Source: Bremerella sp. TYQ1
GTDB lineage: Bacteria; Planctomycetota; Planctomycetia; Pirellulales; Pirellulaceae
Assembly: GCF_020150455.1 (NCBI RefSeq)
Contig: NZ_CP083740.1
Location: 4,278,001 to 4,342,000 of the forward strand
Length of the DNA stretch: 64,000 nt
Direction of reading: 5' to 3'
Position numbers and translations under genes: made by a program. Within the stretch, counting starts at the first letter, position 1, and every line of letters starts with the position of its first letter. Positions 32,800 to 41,628 of the stretch are shown here, piece by piece. The notes beneath the pieces were generated by a model. The model was not told the origin of the DNA and did no database searches. It saw only the letters and a program-made list of their open reading frames with translations.

Positions 32800-33930
32800 A
32801 TGGCACGCACGAAGTCCGCCCAGAAAAAGCCGAAAAAGACCACCTCGCCGGTGTTGGGATCGTTGGCAACTTTTCAAGCCAACGTTCTGGCCTGGTTTGC
32901 GGCGCATCAAAGAGATCTCCCCTGGCGAAAGTCTCGCGACCCTTACCGTGTCTGGATCAGCGAAATCATGCTGCAGCAGACACAAGTCGCGACAGTGAAG
33001 GAGTACTTCCGACGCTTCACCGCTGAACTGCCGACCGTTCAAGACTTAGCCGCGGCGGAAGAACAGCAGGTCTTGCGACTGTGGGAAGGGCTTGGCTATT
33101 ACCGACGAGCCCGCCAGTTGCATGCGGCGGCAAAGGAAGTGGTCGAGCGGTTTGACGGAACGTTTCCCGGCACAGCCGAAGAGATTCAAAGTTTGCCAGG
33201 CATCGGTCGATACACGGCCGGCGCCGTCGCGTCGATCGCTTTCGGAGAACGGGCTCCGATTCTGGAAGCGAACACTCAGCGACTTTTCGCCCGATTGATT
33301 GGTTTGGACGACGTGTTGACGACATCGGCCAGCCAGAAACGGCTTTGGCAATTTGCCGAAGATATCTTGCCGAGTGACGACGTCGGCATTTTCAACCAGG
33401 CACTGATGGAGATCGGCAGTCTCGTCTGTACGCCGAAAAGCCCTGCTTGTTCGCAGTGTCCGCTGTCCGCCCATTGCGAAGCTTATCGACAAGACCGCCA
33501 AGACGAGATCCCGCGACCCAAGAAGAAGATCGAGTTCATCCCTGTTACCGAAATTGCGTTGGTCGTGCGGCGGAAGAAAGAAGTGCTCGTCCGGCAATGT
33601 GGCCAAGACGAACGATGGGCCGGCTTGTGGGACTTTCCACGATTCTCTGTAAAGGAAGGAACCGACCTCAACCAAGTAGAGCAGCAGTTGGCCGAAGCGT
33701 CAGGCGTTCGAGCGACGTTAGGGTCTCACCTGACGACGATCAAGCATGGCGTGACGAAGTACCGCATTACACTGTTGTGTCACGAAATGACGTTCGACAG
33801 TGGCCGACTCCATCCCGAGACCGGCCCTGACGGCCAGCCTCGCGTGTGGCAATGGCGCGATGTCGATCACCTGACCGAGTTGCCCCTTTCGACCACCGGA
33901 CGCAAGCTGGCAAAACTAATTGGCAAATGA
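32800..33930 (+). CDS. mutY: A/G-specific adenine DNA glycosylase
   Basis: 376 residues from ATG 32800. The helix-hairpin-helix block LPGIGRYTAGAVASIAFG, catalytic Glu55 in WISEIMLQQTQV, and the four-Cys iron-sulfur loop CTPKSPACSQCPLSAHC (spacing C-x6-C-x2-C-x5-C) are all as in MutY; the C-terminal third is the NUDIX-like domain that recognises 8-oxoG. Odd: the Asp expected in LDGNVKR of E. coli MutY (D138) is Glu156 in LEANTQR. MutY removes adenine opposite 8-oxoguanine. Confidence 0.93.
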   Translation: MARTKSAQKKPKKTTSPVLGSLATFQANVLAWFAAHQRDLPWRKSRDPYRVWISEIMLQQTQVATVKEYFRRFTAELPTVQDLAAAEEQQVLRLWEGLGYYRRARQLHAAAKEVVERFDGTFPGTAEEIQSLPGIGRYTAGAVASIAFGERAPILEANTQRLFARLIGLDDVLTTSASQKRLWQFAEDILPSDDVGIFNQALMEIGSLVCTPKSPACSQCPLSAHCEAYRQDRQDEIPRPKKKIEFIPVTEIALVVRRKKEVLVRQCGQDERWAGLWDFPRFSVKEGTDLNQVEQQLAEASGVRATLGSHLTTIKHGVTKYRITLLCHEMTFDSGRLHPETGPDGQPRVWQWRDVDHLTELPLSTTGRKLAKLIGK

Positions 33931-34049
33931 TCGAACCGAGATCGACTTGGTAGCTGCCGCTATCTAATTCAGGCTCAAACGATCTGCCTCTTGTCGGCTT
34001 GGCCGATCCGTGTTCAAAACCTGGACCATCCAGCACCACGGATCGTGCG

Positions 34050-34718
34050 TTATCGTCGACCGCGGGCATCTTCCGTTTTCACGAACTCGTCCCACAACTG
34101 TTCGACATGCTTTCCGGTTAGCTCGCGGATCATTGTGTTTTGGAATTCGCGTTTGCGGATTGCTTCGTTCACCTTCTGGACGAAGCCAGGGTTCGTTTTT
34201 TCGAGCCAAGCCACGAACTGGGCGCTGGTACGGTAACCGTCGCGATAGCTTTGACGCTCGGGGTTGATCCCCCGCAGACGCGTGTTGGGTTCGTACTTAT
34301 AGAAACGAATGTAGTCCGCGATTCCTTCAACCAGCCAGAAAGGGCCACCACGTGGATAGGCTTGAACAACGTGGACAAGTTCGTGGACGACCATGCCGTT
34401 GTCTTCCGGATGCTGTTTGACCCAATTGCCTGCGATGACAATCTGGTTGCGAATCGTATGAGCGACGCCATCCATGTCCTTCTTGAAGACCACGCGGACT
34501 TCCTGCGGAGCGGTGAAACCTTCCTGCTTCAACATCTCGGCAATCTTTGGATGCCACTCGCGAATCAACTTCTCGGCGTTCTCGCTCCATGCTTTCAGCT
34601 CGGGTACTTCGCTGACGTCGATCACGACTTTCAGCGGTTGCTTCTCGGCTTGATTTTCGGCGAAGACCGCGCCAGGAAGACTTAGCAGGGCGATCGAAAG
34701 AAGGACAGGAAGTCGCAT
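34050..34718 (-). CDS. Exported basic-secretory-protein-like metallopeptidase
   Basis: 222 residues. Signal peptide MRLPVLLSIALLSLPGAVFA, then a zinc motif VVHELVHVVQ (HExxH) with FWLVEGIADYIRF downstream giving the third ligand area. The layout matches the basic secretory protein (BSP) family, best known from plants and found in several bacteria, which is thought to include proteases. Function in this organism unknown. Confidence 0.75.
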   Translation of the reverse strand: MRLPVLLSIALLSLPGAVFAENQAEKQPLKVVIDVSEVPELKAWSENAEKLIREWHPKIAEMLKQEGFTAPQEVRVVFKKDMDGVAHTIRNQIVIAGNWVKQHPEDNGMVVHELVHVVQAYPRGGPFWLVEGIADYIRFYKYEPNTRLRGINPERQSYRDGYRTSAQFVAWLEKTNPGFVQKVNEAIRKREFQNTMIRELTGKHVEQLWDEFVKTEDARGRR

Positions 34719-34796
34719 CGAATGGCCTCTTCGGTTGCGATAGGTTTGTGAGTTATCAGGGGAGAAACGTGCCCCTATGTTAGCCCACGCAAATCT

Positions 34797-35516
34797 CTAT
34801 CGCATTGAGGTCCATTCCGGATTTGTATATTTTTCCGCAACTAGTTTTGCCGTTGCTTCGGCCGGCCAATCGGTCATTGGCCCGGTCGTGGGAAAGGCTT
34901 CCGTCAGTCGCCGACGAAGTGTTTCTCGTGCGATGGGAACATTGGTTACGAACGTTTCGTGCGAACGTTTCTCGCGATAGTCAGGCATCCTGGGTGGCGT
35001 GCCGAGAAGCTCGTGGATCAGTGCCAGATCGAAGTCGTAGAGGATTGTCCCGTGATAAATCAGGTGCGTTCGTTTGCACCGCAGGCTGTTGCCGGAGAAT
35101 TTTTTTCCTCCTAGTGTCAGATCGCAAGTTCCCTGCAAGCCGATTTCCGGGACTTCGTTGGCGAGCGCCTTCTGGATTCGCCCCATCACATATTGATGGC
35201 AGATATCAAGCGCGGTGAGCTGCGGGTGAATCTCGTAGCTGAGCACGACGGCATACATGAGACAGCCATGCCCAGTGACGACGGCAGCACCGCCACTTGC
35301 TCGGCGGAGATAAGGGACGCCACGTTGTTGGCAGTGGGCGACGTTCACTTCTTCGTGCAAGCGAGACGCGCGACCGATGACAACCAACGGATCGGCTGGT
35401 TCCCAAATGCGGAGGATCTCTTGAGGTGTGTTCCCCTGCTCTGCTTGATCGAGCAGCGCTTCATCCAGCGCGACATTTTCTTCCGGGGTCGGAAGCGTCA
35501 GATCGAGAAGTTGCAT
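34797..35516 (-). CDS. Lipoate-protein ligase A-like protein
   Basis: 239 residues. The LplA/BPL fold blocks are clear: RRASGGAAVVTGHG (lipoyl-AMP pocket) and GTCDLTLGGKKFSGNSLRCKR containing the Lys that holds the lipoyl group. Family knowledge: attaches lipoate to E2 or GcvH subunits using ATP, although short homologues like this can instead be octanoyltransferases. Cytoplasmic. No lipoylated-enzyme gene lies nearby. Confidence 0.82.
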   Translation of the reverse strand: MQLLDLTLPTPEENVALDEALLDQAEQGNTPQEILRIWEPADPLVVIGRASRLHEEVNVAHCQQRGVPYLRRASGGAAVVTGHGCLMYAVVLSYEIHPQLTALDICHQYVMGRIQKALANEVPEIGLQGTCDLTLGGKKFSGNSLRCKRTHLIYHGTILYDFDLALIHELLGTPPRMPDYREKRSHETFVTNVPIARETLRRRLTEAFPTTGPMTDWPAEATAKLVAEKYTNPEWTSMR

Positions 35517-35533
35517 CGGCGGCCGAACTCAGT

Positions 35534-36073
35534 CTAGCTTCTAACGCGTCCGGGGATGACGAAGGCAACGCCCATCAACACCAAGCCAACGACGACACCA
35601 ATGACCGAAAGCAGCAGAAACGTCTGACGTCCTTTGTAGACGTCCAGTGCGTAACGTTCGCCGGTCGCACCGCCGCGCATTTGGCTTAACGCATTATCGC
35701 TTGTGGCGAATGTCCAGAAGCTGAGCGTCTGCTCCATGTTCCACTGGCTGACGTCCCCTTCGATCAATTCAACGGGAACTTCAGTCGCTTTGTCGAGCGA
35801 TTCCAGCGGCGTGATGCGGTACAGATAGACCGAGCTCACAAGACAGCCCAGAAACAAAAGCAGACCGATCACCAGGCAAACCGATTGCCCGTTGGACCAT
35901 TCACGTCCCTGAGGTCCTTCGTTGCCTTGAACGACGGGCAGCTTCTTGAGTTCTCGAAGCGTAGGAACTTCGATCGTCTTGCCGCTAGGAGTTGTAATCG
36001 TTTCGCCGGCCTGAGAGGTCTCGACATGAACCTCTTCACCATCGGAAGTCGTCAGCAGATACGTTTGAGCCAT
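35534..36073 (-). CDS. Hypothetical two-helix membrane protein
   Basis: 179 residues; helices near residues 64-86 (VCLVIGLLLFLGCLVSSVYLY) and 150-172 (FLLLSVIGVVVGLVLMGVAFV), with a polar segment of ~60 residues between them probably outside the cytoplasm. The N-terminus (TYLLTTSDGEEVHVETSQAG) is beta-like. No family recognised. Ends 17 bp before the lipoate ligase-like gene begins, so likely cotranscribed. Confidence 0.65.
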   Translation of the reverse strand: MAQTYLLTTSDGEEVHVETSQAGETITTPSGKTIEVPTLRELKKLPVVQGNEGPQGREWSNGQSVCLVIGLLLFLGCLVSSVYLYRITPLESLDKATEVPVELIEGDVSQWNMEQTLSFWTFATSDNALSQMRGGATGERYALDVYKGRQTFLLLSVIGVVVGLVLMGVAFVIPGRVRS

Positions 36074-36222
36074 GGCGCGTGTGCGATCGCAGGGTTTCTA
36101 TCTAAGCGTGAATCGGGAAAGCCGAAACCGTCCAGTGTACTCCCCCGACCGCCTGTGGGGAAAACGGCTTGTGAGAACAGGGGCGTTTTTTACCAATCTT
36201 TACAGATTGTGCCGATTCTCGC

Positions 36223-37017
36223 CTAGCTTGGTGCCGCGCGACCCGTTTTCCCCCACCATGGAAGCGAAATGCCGCCGTCGACCAACAGCGTTGCCCCCGT
36301 CATGTAGGTATTTTTGGGGCTGCTCATGTAGCAGATCGCGTCGGCCATTTCTTCAGGCGTTCCGAGTCGACCGGCAGGGATTTTAGCGCCTCCTGCTTCC
36401 AAGACATCGTCGGTGGCAAATTTCCGTTCGCCAGGCGTATCGGTCCAGCCAGGCTGGATGATATTCACGCGGATCTTGAAGTCAGAAAGCTCGATGGCGG
36501 CCGTTTTGGCCATGTGCTCGATGGCTGCTTTCGACATGTTGTAGGCCATCGCTTTAGGAGCCGGGATGAACGCATGCGGCGAACTGATGATGCTGACCAC
36601 CCCAGGTGTCTTTTGGGCAATCATCTGCCGCGACGAAGCACGCAGCAAGTGAAACGCACCCCACATGGTGACATCGATCGTACGGCGAAAACCTTCCATA
36701 TCGGCTTCGTAGAAGAACTCGCGGTCGCTATAAACCGCGTTAGAAACGGCAACGTCCAGCTTACCGAATTTTTCGACCCCTTTGGCCACCATCGCTTCGA
36801 CAGCTGCGTAGTCGGAAACGTCGCATTTGACGGCGATGGCTTCCGATCCGGCTTTCTCGATTTCGGCGACCACTTCTTCCCCTTTGGCAGGACTGGAGTG
36901 GTAATTCACGATGACTTTGGCCCCTTGCTGGGCAAAGGCGATCGCGGCCGATTTGCCGATCCCCTGGCTCGAACCTGTTACGAGAACCACTTGTCCTTCG
37001 AAATCTCGTTGCGTCAT
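36223..37017 (-). CDS. Short-chain dehydrogenase/reductase
   Basis: 264 residues. Cofactor motif VTGSSQGIGKSAA, NADP-type sequence NYHSS after strand 2, SNAVYS, and the YNMSK active-site Tyr-x3-Lys with Ser in SIISSPHAF. C-terminal TGATLLVDGG is the common SDR end. Resembles glucose 1-dehydrogenase and 3-oxoacyl-ACP-reductase-like enzymes; the substrate cannot be set. Confidence 0.86.
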   Translation of the reverse strand: MTQRDFEGQVVLVTGSSQGIGKSAAIAFAQQGAKVIVNYHSSPAKGEEVVAEIEKAGSEAIAVKCDVSDYAAVEAMVAKGVEKFGKLDVAVSNAVYSDREFFYEADMEGFRRTIDVTMWGAFHLLRASSRQMIAQKTPGVVSIISSPHAFIPAPKAMAYNMSKAAIEHMAKTAAIELSDFKIRVNIIQPGWTDTPGERKFATDDVLEAGGAKIPAGRLGTPEEMADAICYMSSPKNTYMTGATLLVDGGISLPWWGKTGRAAPS

Positions 37018-38367
37018 GGTTTTGTTTTCCGGGGTGTGATGGGAACTGTCGGCCAGTGCGATGAAGTCATTCTCTGCTGCGTAATGCTAACGACGGTTGC
37101 CATTAGCCGCAATTCGCGGACGACGCCAGCTTCGGGGAAGAAGCTGGAATGCTACCAATTCAATGGAACATTCTCACCCAAGTTGAGATTTTGCTCGAAA
37201 ATGAGGCGTTTTTGCGCCTTTTCCGGAGTGTCCGATGGTGTGTGCGGGAAACATCGCAGCCCAGAAATCGAAACGCTGATGCCCAGATGCCACACACCGG
37301 GGTAATCTTCCCCCAGGAGCGAAGCTAAGGGAAAAGAATTGCCAGCACAGAGGAAAACCTGAGATAGACTGTGGTTGTCCGTAGATCGAAAAGGGACGGA
37401 AAGTCCTATTTTCCCGAATGAAACTCTGGACCCTGATTAGTGTCTAGTTAGAATTGGGTGAATTCGATCGACCAGTAAATGCTCGATGACTAGCCCAAAT
37501 TTCGTATCCTCCAAACCCTCCATCTCTTAAACGAACAGCTTGCCCCCGTGGTCTGATTAAGTCCCACGGCTCCGAAGACGGAATTCTACTTGTCGTGAAA
37601 CGAGTTGAGGTTTGGTTGCCATATGTGAATGCGGAGTGTCGCCCATATCGCAAGATGCAGACACTTCGATGGAAAGGATGCCCGGGACGATATCGTCTTG
37701 CCGGTTTTAATTTGCCTTGGTGGTTCTTTCAGTGAGAACTGTTGAGATTGAGATCAGCAAGACGTTGTTGAGTTTATATAAACTGCGGAATTTAGGTAAT
37801 TGATAGCAAGCTTCCGGAAGGTTTTCCAGGCCATTACAGTCGCATAGAAGCGGTAAACTTCGTGGAAATGCGGCATTCCGGTTGATTACACTAGGGAATG
37901 AGACCGATTTTTAGGGAGTTGAAAGTCTGGTCGTTAACAAGGGTTAGAGTAATTCTTTGGCATAGCAAGATGCTGTGTCGGCCAGTGGCAAGAGAGGACT
38001 TGGTGCTGGTGGAAAGGGGCACGGATTACCACTGACACGTCGCACGTCGCTGCCGGCCATGTCCGTTTGCTGCTTCGATGCCGCGAAAGATCGCAAGATT
38101 GGCGAACTTCCGTCTGGCTCAGCACTGAACTTTCAGGATTGGGCAAGCCACGCAGGCCGCAAGCACGCGTCAGATGTAATCTCTTTCCAAATATCCACGG
38201 AAGGCAGTCGTTCGCGCGTTAGGTGGTAGACTTGCGAAGTTTTTCATCGCAATGAATGCCATCGAAAATAATGTGCGGAATGGGCGGGACGACCGCAAAA
38301 CTTATCCCGTCACCCATGGGTTAAACCAGAAGAACACCGGCCTCACTTTGGCGAGTGAAGGAGTGAT
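37018..38367. other. Gene-poor region (1.35 kb) upstream of the sigma factor
   Basis: The longest stretch without a convincing gene. One plus-strand frame between about 37487 and 37735 is free of stops and reads like protein (ending AGFNLPWWFFQ) but has no clear start; the minus-strand ORF over the same bases looks random. Around 37740-37900 the DNA is AT-rich with a GTTTATATAAAC palindrome (about 37773). A second open plus-strand frame, 37975-38229, has no match I know. A long leader or small RNA for the sigma factor is possible. Confidence 0.4.
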
Positions 38368-39921
38368 ATGTTGTACGATTCGTTGATTGACGATTTCGAA
38401 GATGATGATGCACGTGTACGTCCACGGAGCTTCGACGATGCTGCCGTCGATGTAATAGACGACTCTGATGACGATCGCATGATGTCTACGGACGATATGT
38501 CGAATGATTCGGCAGATGATTCGTCCGAAGAGTTCAGCGAGGATAGCGAAACGTGGTCCGACGACCCCGTTCGTATGTACCTGACGCAGATGGGCGAGAT
38601 TCCCCTGTTGACCCGCCAACAGGAAATCTATCTGGCCCGCAAGATCGAACAGACCCGTGCCAAATTCCGCCGCTTGCTCTTGGAGTGTGACTACGTCGCC
38701 CAAGATTCGTTCAAAGTATTGCAGCGCGTGCAGGATGGCGAACTTCCGTTCGATCGTACCGTTCAAGTTTCGGTGACTGATCGTCTGGAAAAAGAACAGA
38801 TCATGGGTCGCATGCCGATCAACTTGATCACGATCGATCGCCTGCTCAAGCGAAACCGCCGCGATTACATCACCGCGCTGAGCAAGTCTGCTTCGGCCGA
38901 AAAGCGCCATGCTGCTTGGAAGCGTCTGGGGCATCGCCGCCAACGCGTCGTTAAGCTGATCGAAGAGCTCGGTCTGCGTACGCAGCGTATTGAAGCCAAG
39001 ATTGGCGTGTTGGAAGAATTCTGCCGACGCATCAACGAACTGAAGGCTCGCTTGGACGATCACAAAGCGGCGAACACGCCGATGGAAGATCGCGAGCCAC
39101 TGCTGGCTGAATATCGCAACTTGTTGATGGCGACCCAAGAGACTCCCAAGAGCCTCAACCGTCGCTGCCAGGCCGTCAAAGCGATTTACTCGGAATACCA
39201 GCAAGCCAAACGCGAGCTGTCCGAAGGTAACTTGCGTCTGGTCGTTTCGATCGCCAAGAAGTATCGTAACCGTGGCTTGAGCTTCCTGGATCTGATCCAA
39301 GAAGGTAACGCCGGTTTGATGCGTGCGGTCGACAAGTTTGAATACCGTCGTGGTTTCAAGTTCTGTACGTACGCCACCTGGTGGATTCGTCAGGCCATCA
39401 CGCGTGCTGTTGCTGACCAAAGCCGAACCATTCGTATCCCGGTTCACATGGTCGAAACGATGTCCCGCGTCCGCAACGTCGCTCGACAGTTGCTGCAAGA
39501 AAAAGGTCGCGAACCAACCATCGAAGAAACGGCCCGTCGTGCTGGCACCACTGTCGAGGAAGCTCGACGCGTGTTGGCTATGAGCCGCTACCCGATCTCG
39601 CTTGACCGCCCTGTTGGTAACAGCGAAGACAGCCAGTTCGGCGATCTGCTTCCCGATGGCGAAGCCGAAAGCCCAGCCAACGGTGCAGCTCAAGAAATGT
39701 TGCGTGGTCGTATCGGTCGCGTGCTGAAGACTCTCAGCTACCGCGAACGCGAGATCATCAAGCTGCGTTACGGCTTGGGCGATGGCTACAGCTATACCCT
39801 GGAGGAAGTTGGTCACATCTTTAAAGTGACGCGAGAACGTATCCGCCAGATCGAAGCCAAAGCAGTCCGCAAACTGCAGCAGCCAAGCCGCAGCCAAGAC
39901 CTGGTCGGGTTCCTCGACTAA
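38368..39921 (+). CDS. rpoD: Principal RNA polymerase sigma factor (RpoD/SigA)
   Basis: 517 residues with GAAGGAG before the ATG. An acidic N-terminal stretch (residues 1-60, Asp/Ser rich) replaces region 1.1, followed by region 1.2 ([20 protein letters not shown]), region 2 ([54 protein letters not shown]), region 3 ([10 protein letters not shown]) and region 4 ([20 protein letters not shown]). The full set is that of a primary sigma-70 factor. A strong terminator follows, so it is probably monocistronic. Confidence 0.96.
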   Translation: MLYDSLIDDFEDDDARVRPRSFDDAAVDVIDDSDDDRMMSTDDMSNDSADDSSEEFSEDSETWSDDPVRMYLTQMGEIPLLTRQQEIYLARKIEQTRAKFRRLLLECDYVAQDSFKVLQRVQDGELPFDRTVQVSVTDRLEKEQIMGRMPINLITIDRLLKRNRRDYITALSKSASAEKRHAAWKRLGHRRQRVVKLIEELGLRTQRIEAKIGVLEEFCRRINELKARLDDHKAANTPMEDREPLLAEYRNLLMATQETPKSLNRRCQAVKAIYSEYQQAKRELSEGNLRLVVSIAKKYRNRGLSFLDLIQEGNAGLMRAVDKFEYRRGFKFCTYATWWIRQAITRAVADQSRTIRIPVHMVETMSRVRNVARQLLQEKGREPTIEETARRAGTTVEEARRVLAMSRYPISLDRPVGNSEDSQFGDLLPDGEAESPANGAAQEMLRGRIGRVLKTLSYREREIIKLRYGLGDGYSYTLEEVGHIFKVTRERIRQIEAKAVRKLQQPSRSQDLVGFLD

Positions 39922-39950
39922 GCCGCTGCCGCGACAACTTTCGAAATTCA

Positions 39951-39982
39951 AAAGCCGGACTCAAATGGGTCCGGCTTTTTTT
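39951..39982 (+). terminator. Rho-independent terminator of rpoD
   Basis: AAAGCCGGACTCAAATGGGTCCGGCTTTTTTT: a GC-rich stem followed by a T run, 30 bp past the stop. Confidence 0.88.
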
Positions 39983-39986
39983 GTTG

Positions 39987-40142
39987 TTAGTTTCCAGTGG
40001 GAAGTGTTCCGCTTTCAGCAGGAAAGAGGTTTCCTCAAACCACATCAGGTATTGGGTGGCCCACGGTTGCTTGCAACCATGGGCCACCCGGCAGATACCT
40101 ACCCTCTTACCGAAAAACAGAACACTTCCCACTGAAAACTAA
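39987..40142. repeat. 156-bp nested palindromic element
   Basis: Outer arms of 23 bp (39987-40009 and 40120-40142) are inverted copies with one mismatch, core CAGTGGGAAGTGTTC. Inside, AGGTAT (40048) pairs with ATACCT (40095). At the centre, GGGTGGCCCACGGTTGC (40054-40070) and GCAACCATGGGCCACCC (40073-40089) pair over 17 bp with one mismatch and only two bases between. As a whole it can fold into one long cruciform, like a MITE or a REP-type element with terminal inverted repeats. Confidence 0.85.
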
Positions 40143-40146
40143 CCCT

Positions 40147-40244
40147 GTGGAAAACCGGTCGATAACCTGTCACTATGCTGTCTATAGCTTGTCGTTAACT
40201 GGTCGATAGCCGTTTGATGAATTGTTGATACTTGTCGATAACTT
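40147..40244. repeat. Nine-unit 11-bp direct repeat array, DnaA-box-like
   Basis: Consecutive units, each 11 bp except one of 10, starting at 40147: GTGGAAAACCG, GTCGATAACCT, GTCACTATGCT, GTCTATAGCTT, GTCGTTAACTG, GTCGATAGCCG, TTTGATGAATT, GTTGATACTT, GTCGATAACTT. Reverse complement of the last unit with its preceding T is TTATCGACA, one base from the E. coli DnaA box TTATCCACA. Spacing of 11 bp puts all sites on one face of the helix. It lies between the palindrome and the start of the NPFxSP operon. Confidence 0.75.
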
Positions 40245-40259
40245 GCGCAAACTCGAGAC

Positions 40260-40778
40260 ATGCCTGAGCAGGAATCCAATCCGTTCACTTCTCCGCACGG
40301 CGACGATGATTCGACGCCGCAAGAGATCTCGTCGTTTCCCGCGGCGTTGGCGATTGCGATCTTGCTTGGCTTGGTACTCACCGCTTGGCAGATTGGCGAG
40401 TTCTTCGTCATCGGCTACACCGATACTTCGCAGCAGTTCAGTTTGTTGATCGGAGCCGGCTTCTCGTTTCTCATCTCGCTAGGGCTGATCGCACCGAGTA
40501 CGCCGACTTGGGCCGTCGCGCGGTTTTACTTTCTGTTTCATGGAGCGATGTCGATTGGCTTTTGTGTGATGGCATTCGTCTTTCTCAAGCCACCGCTGGC
40601 AATCGTCTCGGGGCTGGTCCAAGCTGGATTTTGCCTGGCCATCTTCATGGCGTTGAAGCAACAAGCGGCCCGGCGATTCCATCTTTTGAAATGCCCTCAA
40701 TGCGAGTACGTCAATTCGCGCGGGGATGACTTGTTATGCTTCCAGCGACGATGTACGCGTTGTGACTATCGCTGGTAG
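40260..40778 (+). CDS. NPFxSP membrane protein with C-terminal zinc ribbon (array gene 1)
   Basis: 172 residues. N-terminal motif SNPFTSP at residues 6-12, then four hydrophobic helices (AALAIAILLGLVLTAW; LLIGAGFSFLISLGLIA; FHGAMSIGFCVMAFVFL; IVSGLVQAGFCLAIFMAL), then KCPQCEYVNSRGDD ... RRCTRCDYRW, a two-CxxC zinc ribbon that is absent from the other members. First gene of a run of seven; the 11-bp repeat array ends 15 bp before its start. Function unknown. Confidence 0.7.
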   Translation: MPEQESNPFTSPHGDDDSTPQEISSFPAALAIAILLGLVLTAWQIGEFFVIGYTDTSQQFSLLIGAGFSFLISLGLIAPSTPTWAVARFYFLFHGAMSIGFCVMAFVFLKPPLAIVSGLVQAGFCLAIFMALKQQAARRFHLLKCPQCEYVNSRGDDLLCFQRRCTRCDYRW

Positions 40779-40783
40779 AGAAA

Positions 40784-41203
40784 ATGTCTGATTCCCCTGA
40801 CAACCCGTTTCGCTCGCCGCGCGTCCCCTCGCAAGCCGATGAAGCGGCTCCCATTAAGGGAATGGGTCTCGTCGGGCTCACAGGCCTGCTTTTCCTGATT
40901 GCGGCCCTTATGCATCTGGAGGCAGCCATTCTTATCGGCTATCGACTCCAGACCGTCGTCGGGGTGCTTACGTTAACGATCGGATTCATCATATTGCTGC
41001 CGTCGCATCACACGTGGTTGATCGGTCTCGCATACACCACGCTGATGGCGATACTTTCGGTCTGGCAGATTTCCACCGGAATGTTTGAGGACCACCCACT
41101 GCTGCTGTTTGGCTATGCCCCGCTGATCGTTTACATCGTCATCATGGTACTGCTCATTCAAAACGCGAGCGTCTATTACTGGAAACAGAACAGGAAAGAA
41201 TGA
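40784..41203 (+). CDS. NPFxSP membrane protein (array gene 2)
   Basis: 139 residues. Begins MSDSPDNPFRSPRVP; a polar leader of ~25 residues is followed by about three to four helices (VGLTGLLFLIAALMHLEAAIL; VLTLTIGFIILLP; GLAYTTLMAILSVWQIS; YIVIMVLLIQNASVYYW). The gap to gene 1 is 5 bp and its stop overlaps the start of gene 3, so the run is one operon. Unknown function. Confidence 0.7.
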   Translation: MSDSPDNPFRSPRVPSQADEAAPIKGMGLVGLTGLLFLIAALMHLEAAILIGYRLQTVVGVLTLTIGFIILLPSHHTWLIGLAYTTLMAILSVWQISTGMFEDHPLLLFGYAPLIVYIVIMVLLIQNASVYYWKQNRKE

Positions 41204-41628
41204 ACGCACGCTCTGACAACCCGTTTCAGTCGCCTAAGGGAATCGATCAAGATCCGCCCTCAGAAAGCAGCACCGACGAATCGAATCATCAGATGACCAT
41301 CCTGCTGTTCATCACGTGGTGTTTGTTCATGTTGGTCGCCTCGCTGCACTTTGGGATGAGTTGGGTCGAGCGAGATGTTCTGCATGGCGTGTTGTTTTGC
41401 TTGACGGGAATCGTGGGCATCATTCTGATCATTCCCACGCCTGGTACCCGGCTGATGGCGATACTTTATGCGGCTTCGGTGGTGGCTTACTGCGGAACAT
41501 TCGCCGCAATGCAGGAAAAAGGCTATCAAACGGTCGTCTTGCTCAGCTTCTTGGCCGTCTATGCCATCATGACTGCTCTACTGGTTTATATTGGAAACCA
41601 GGAAAGGAAGCAGATGACACGTGGATAA
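41200..41628 (+). CDS. NPFxSP membrane protein (array gene 3)
   Basis: 142 residues. Begins MNARSDNPFQSPKGI; ATGA overlap with gene 2 shows translational coupling. Four helices (ILLFITWCLFMLVASLHFG; VLFCLTGIVGIILIIPT; LMAILYAASVVAYCGTF; VLLSFLAVYAIMTALLVYI). About the same length as genes 2, 4, 5, 6, 7, with conserved helix positions rather than conserved residues. Unknown function. Confidence 0.72.
   Translation: MNARSDNPFQSPKGIDQDPPSESSTDESNHQMTILLFITWCLFMLVASLHFGMSWVERDVLHGVLFCLTGIVGIILIIPTPGTRLMAILYAASVVAYCGTFAAMQEKGYQTVVLLSFLAVYAIMTALLVYIGNQERKQMTRG

Noticed and set aside
37444-37653. 69-codon minus-strand ORF upstream of rpoD
   Set aside because: Composition looks random and the opposite-strand frame over the same bases is no better supported; neither has a clear start with a ribosome-binding site.
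37975-38229. 84-codon ORF just upstream of rpoD
   Set aside because: No match to a known family and no clear ribosome-binding site; kept only as part of the gene-poor region.
38302-39951. 549-codon minus-strand frame over rpoD
   Set aside because: Antisense to the sigma factor with all its conserved regions; its own product has no recognisable feature.
39987-40142. Insertion sequence
   Set aside because: There is no coding frame within the element; the ends are inverted repeats but no transposase is present.
40147-40244. CRISPR array
   Set aside because: The repeats are only 11 bp, contiguous and degenerate, with no spacers and no cas genes nearby.
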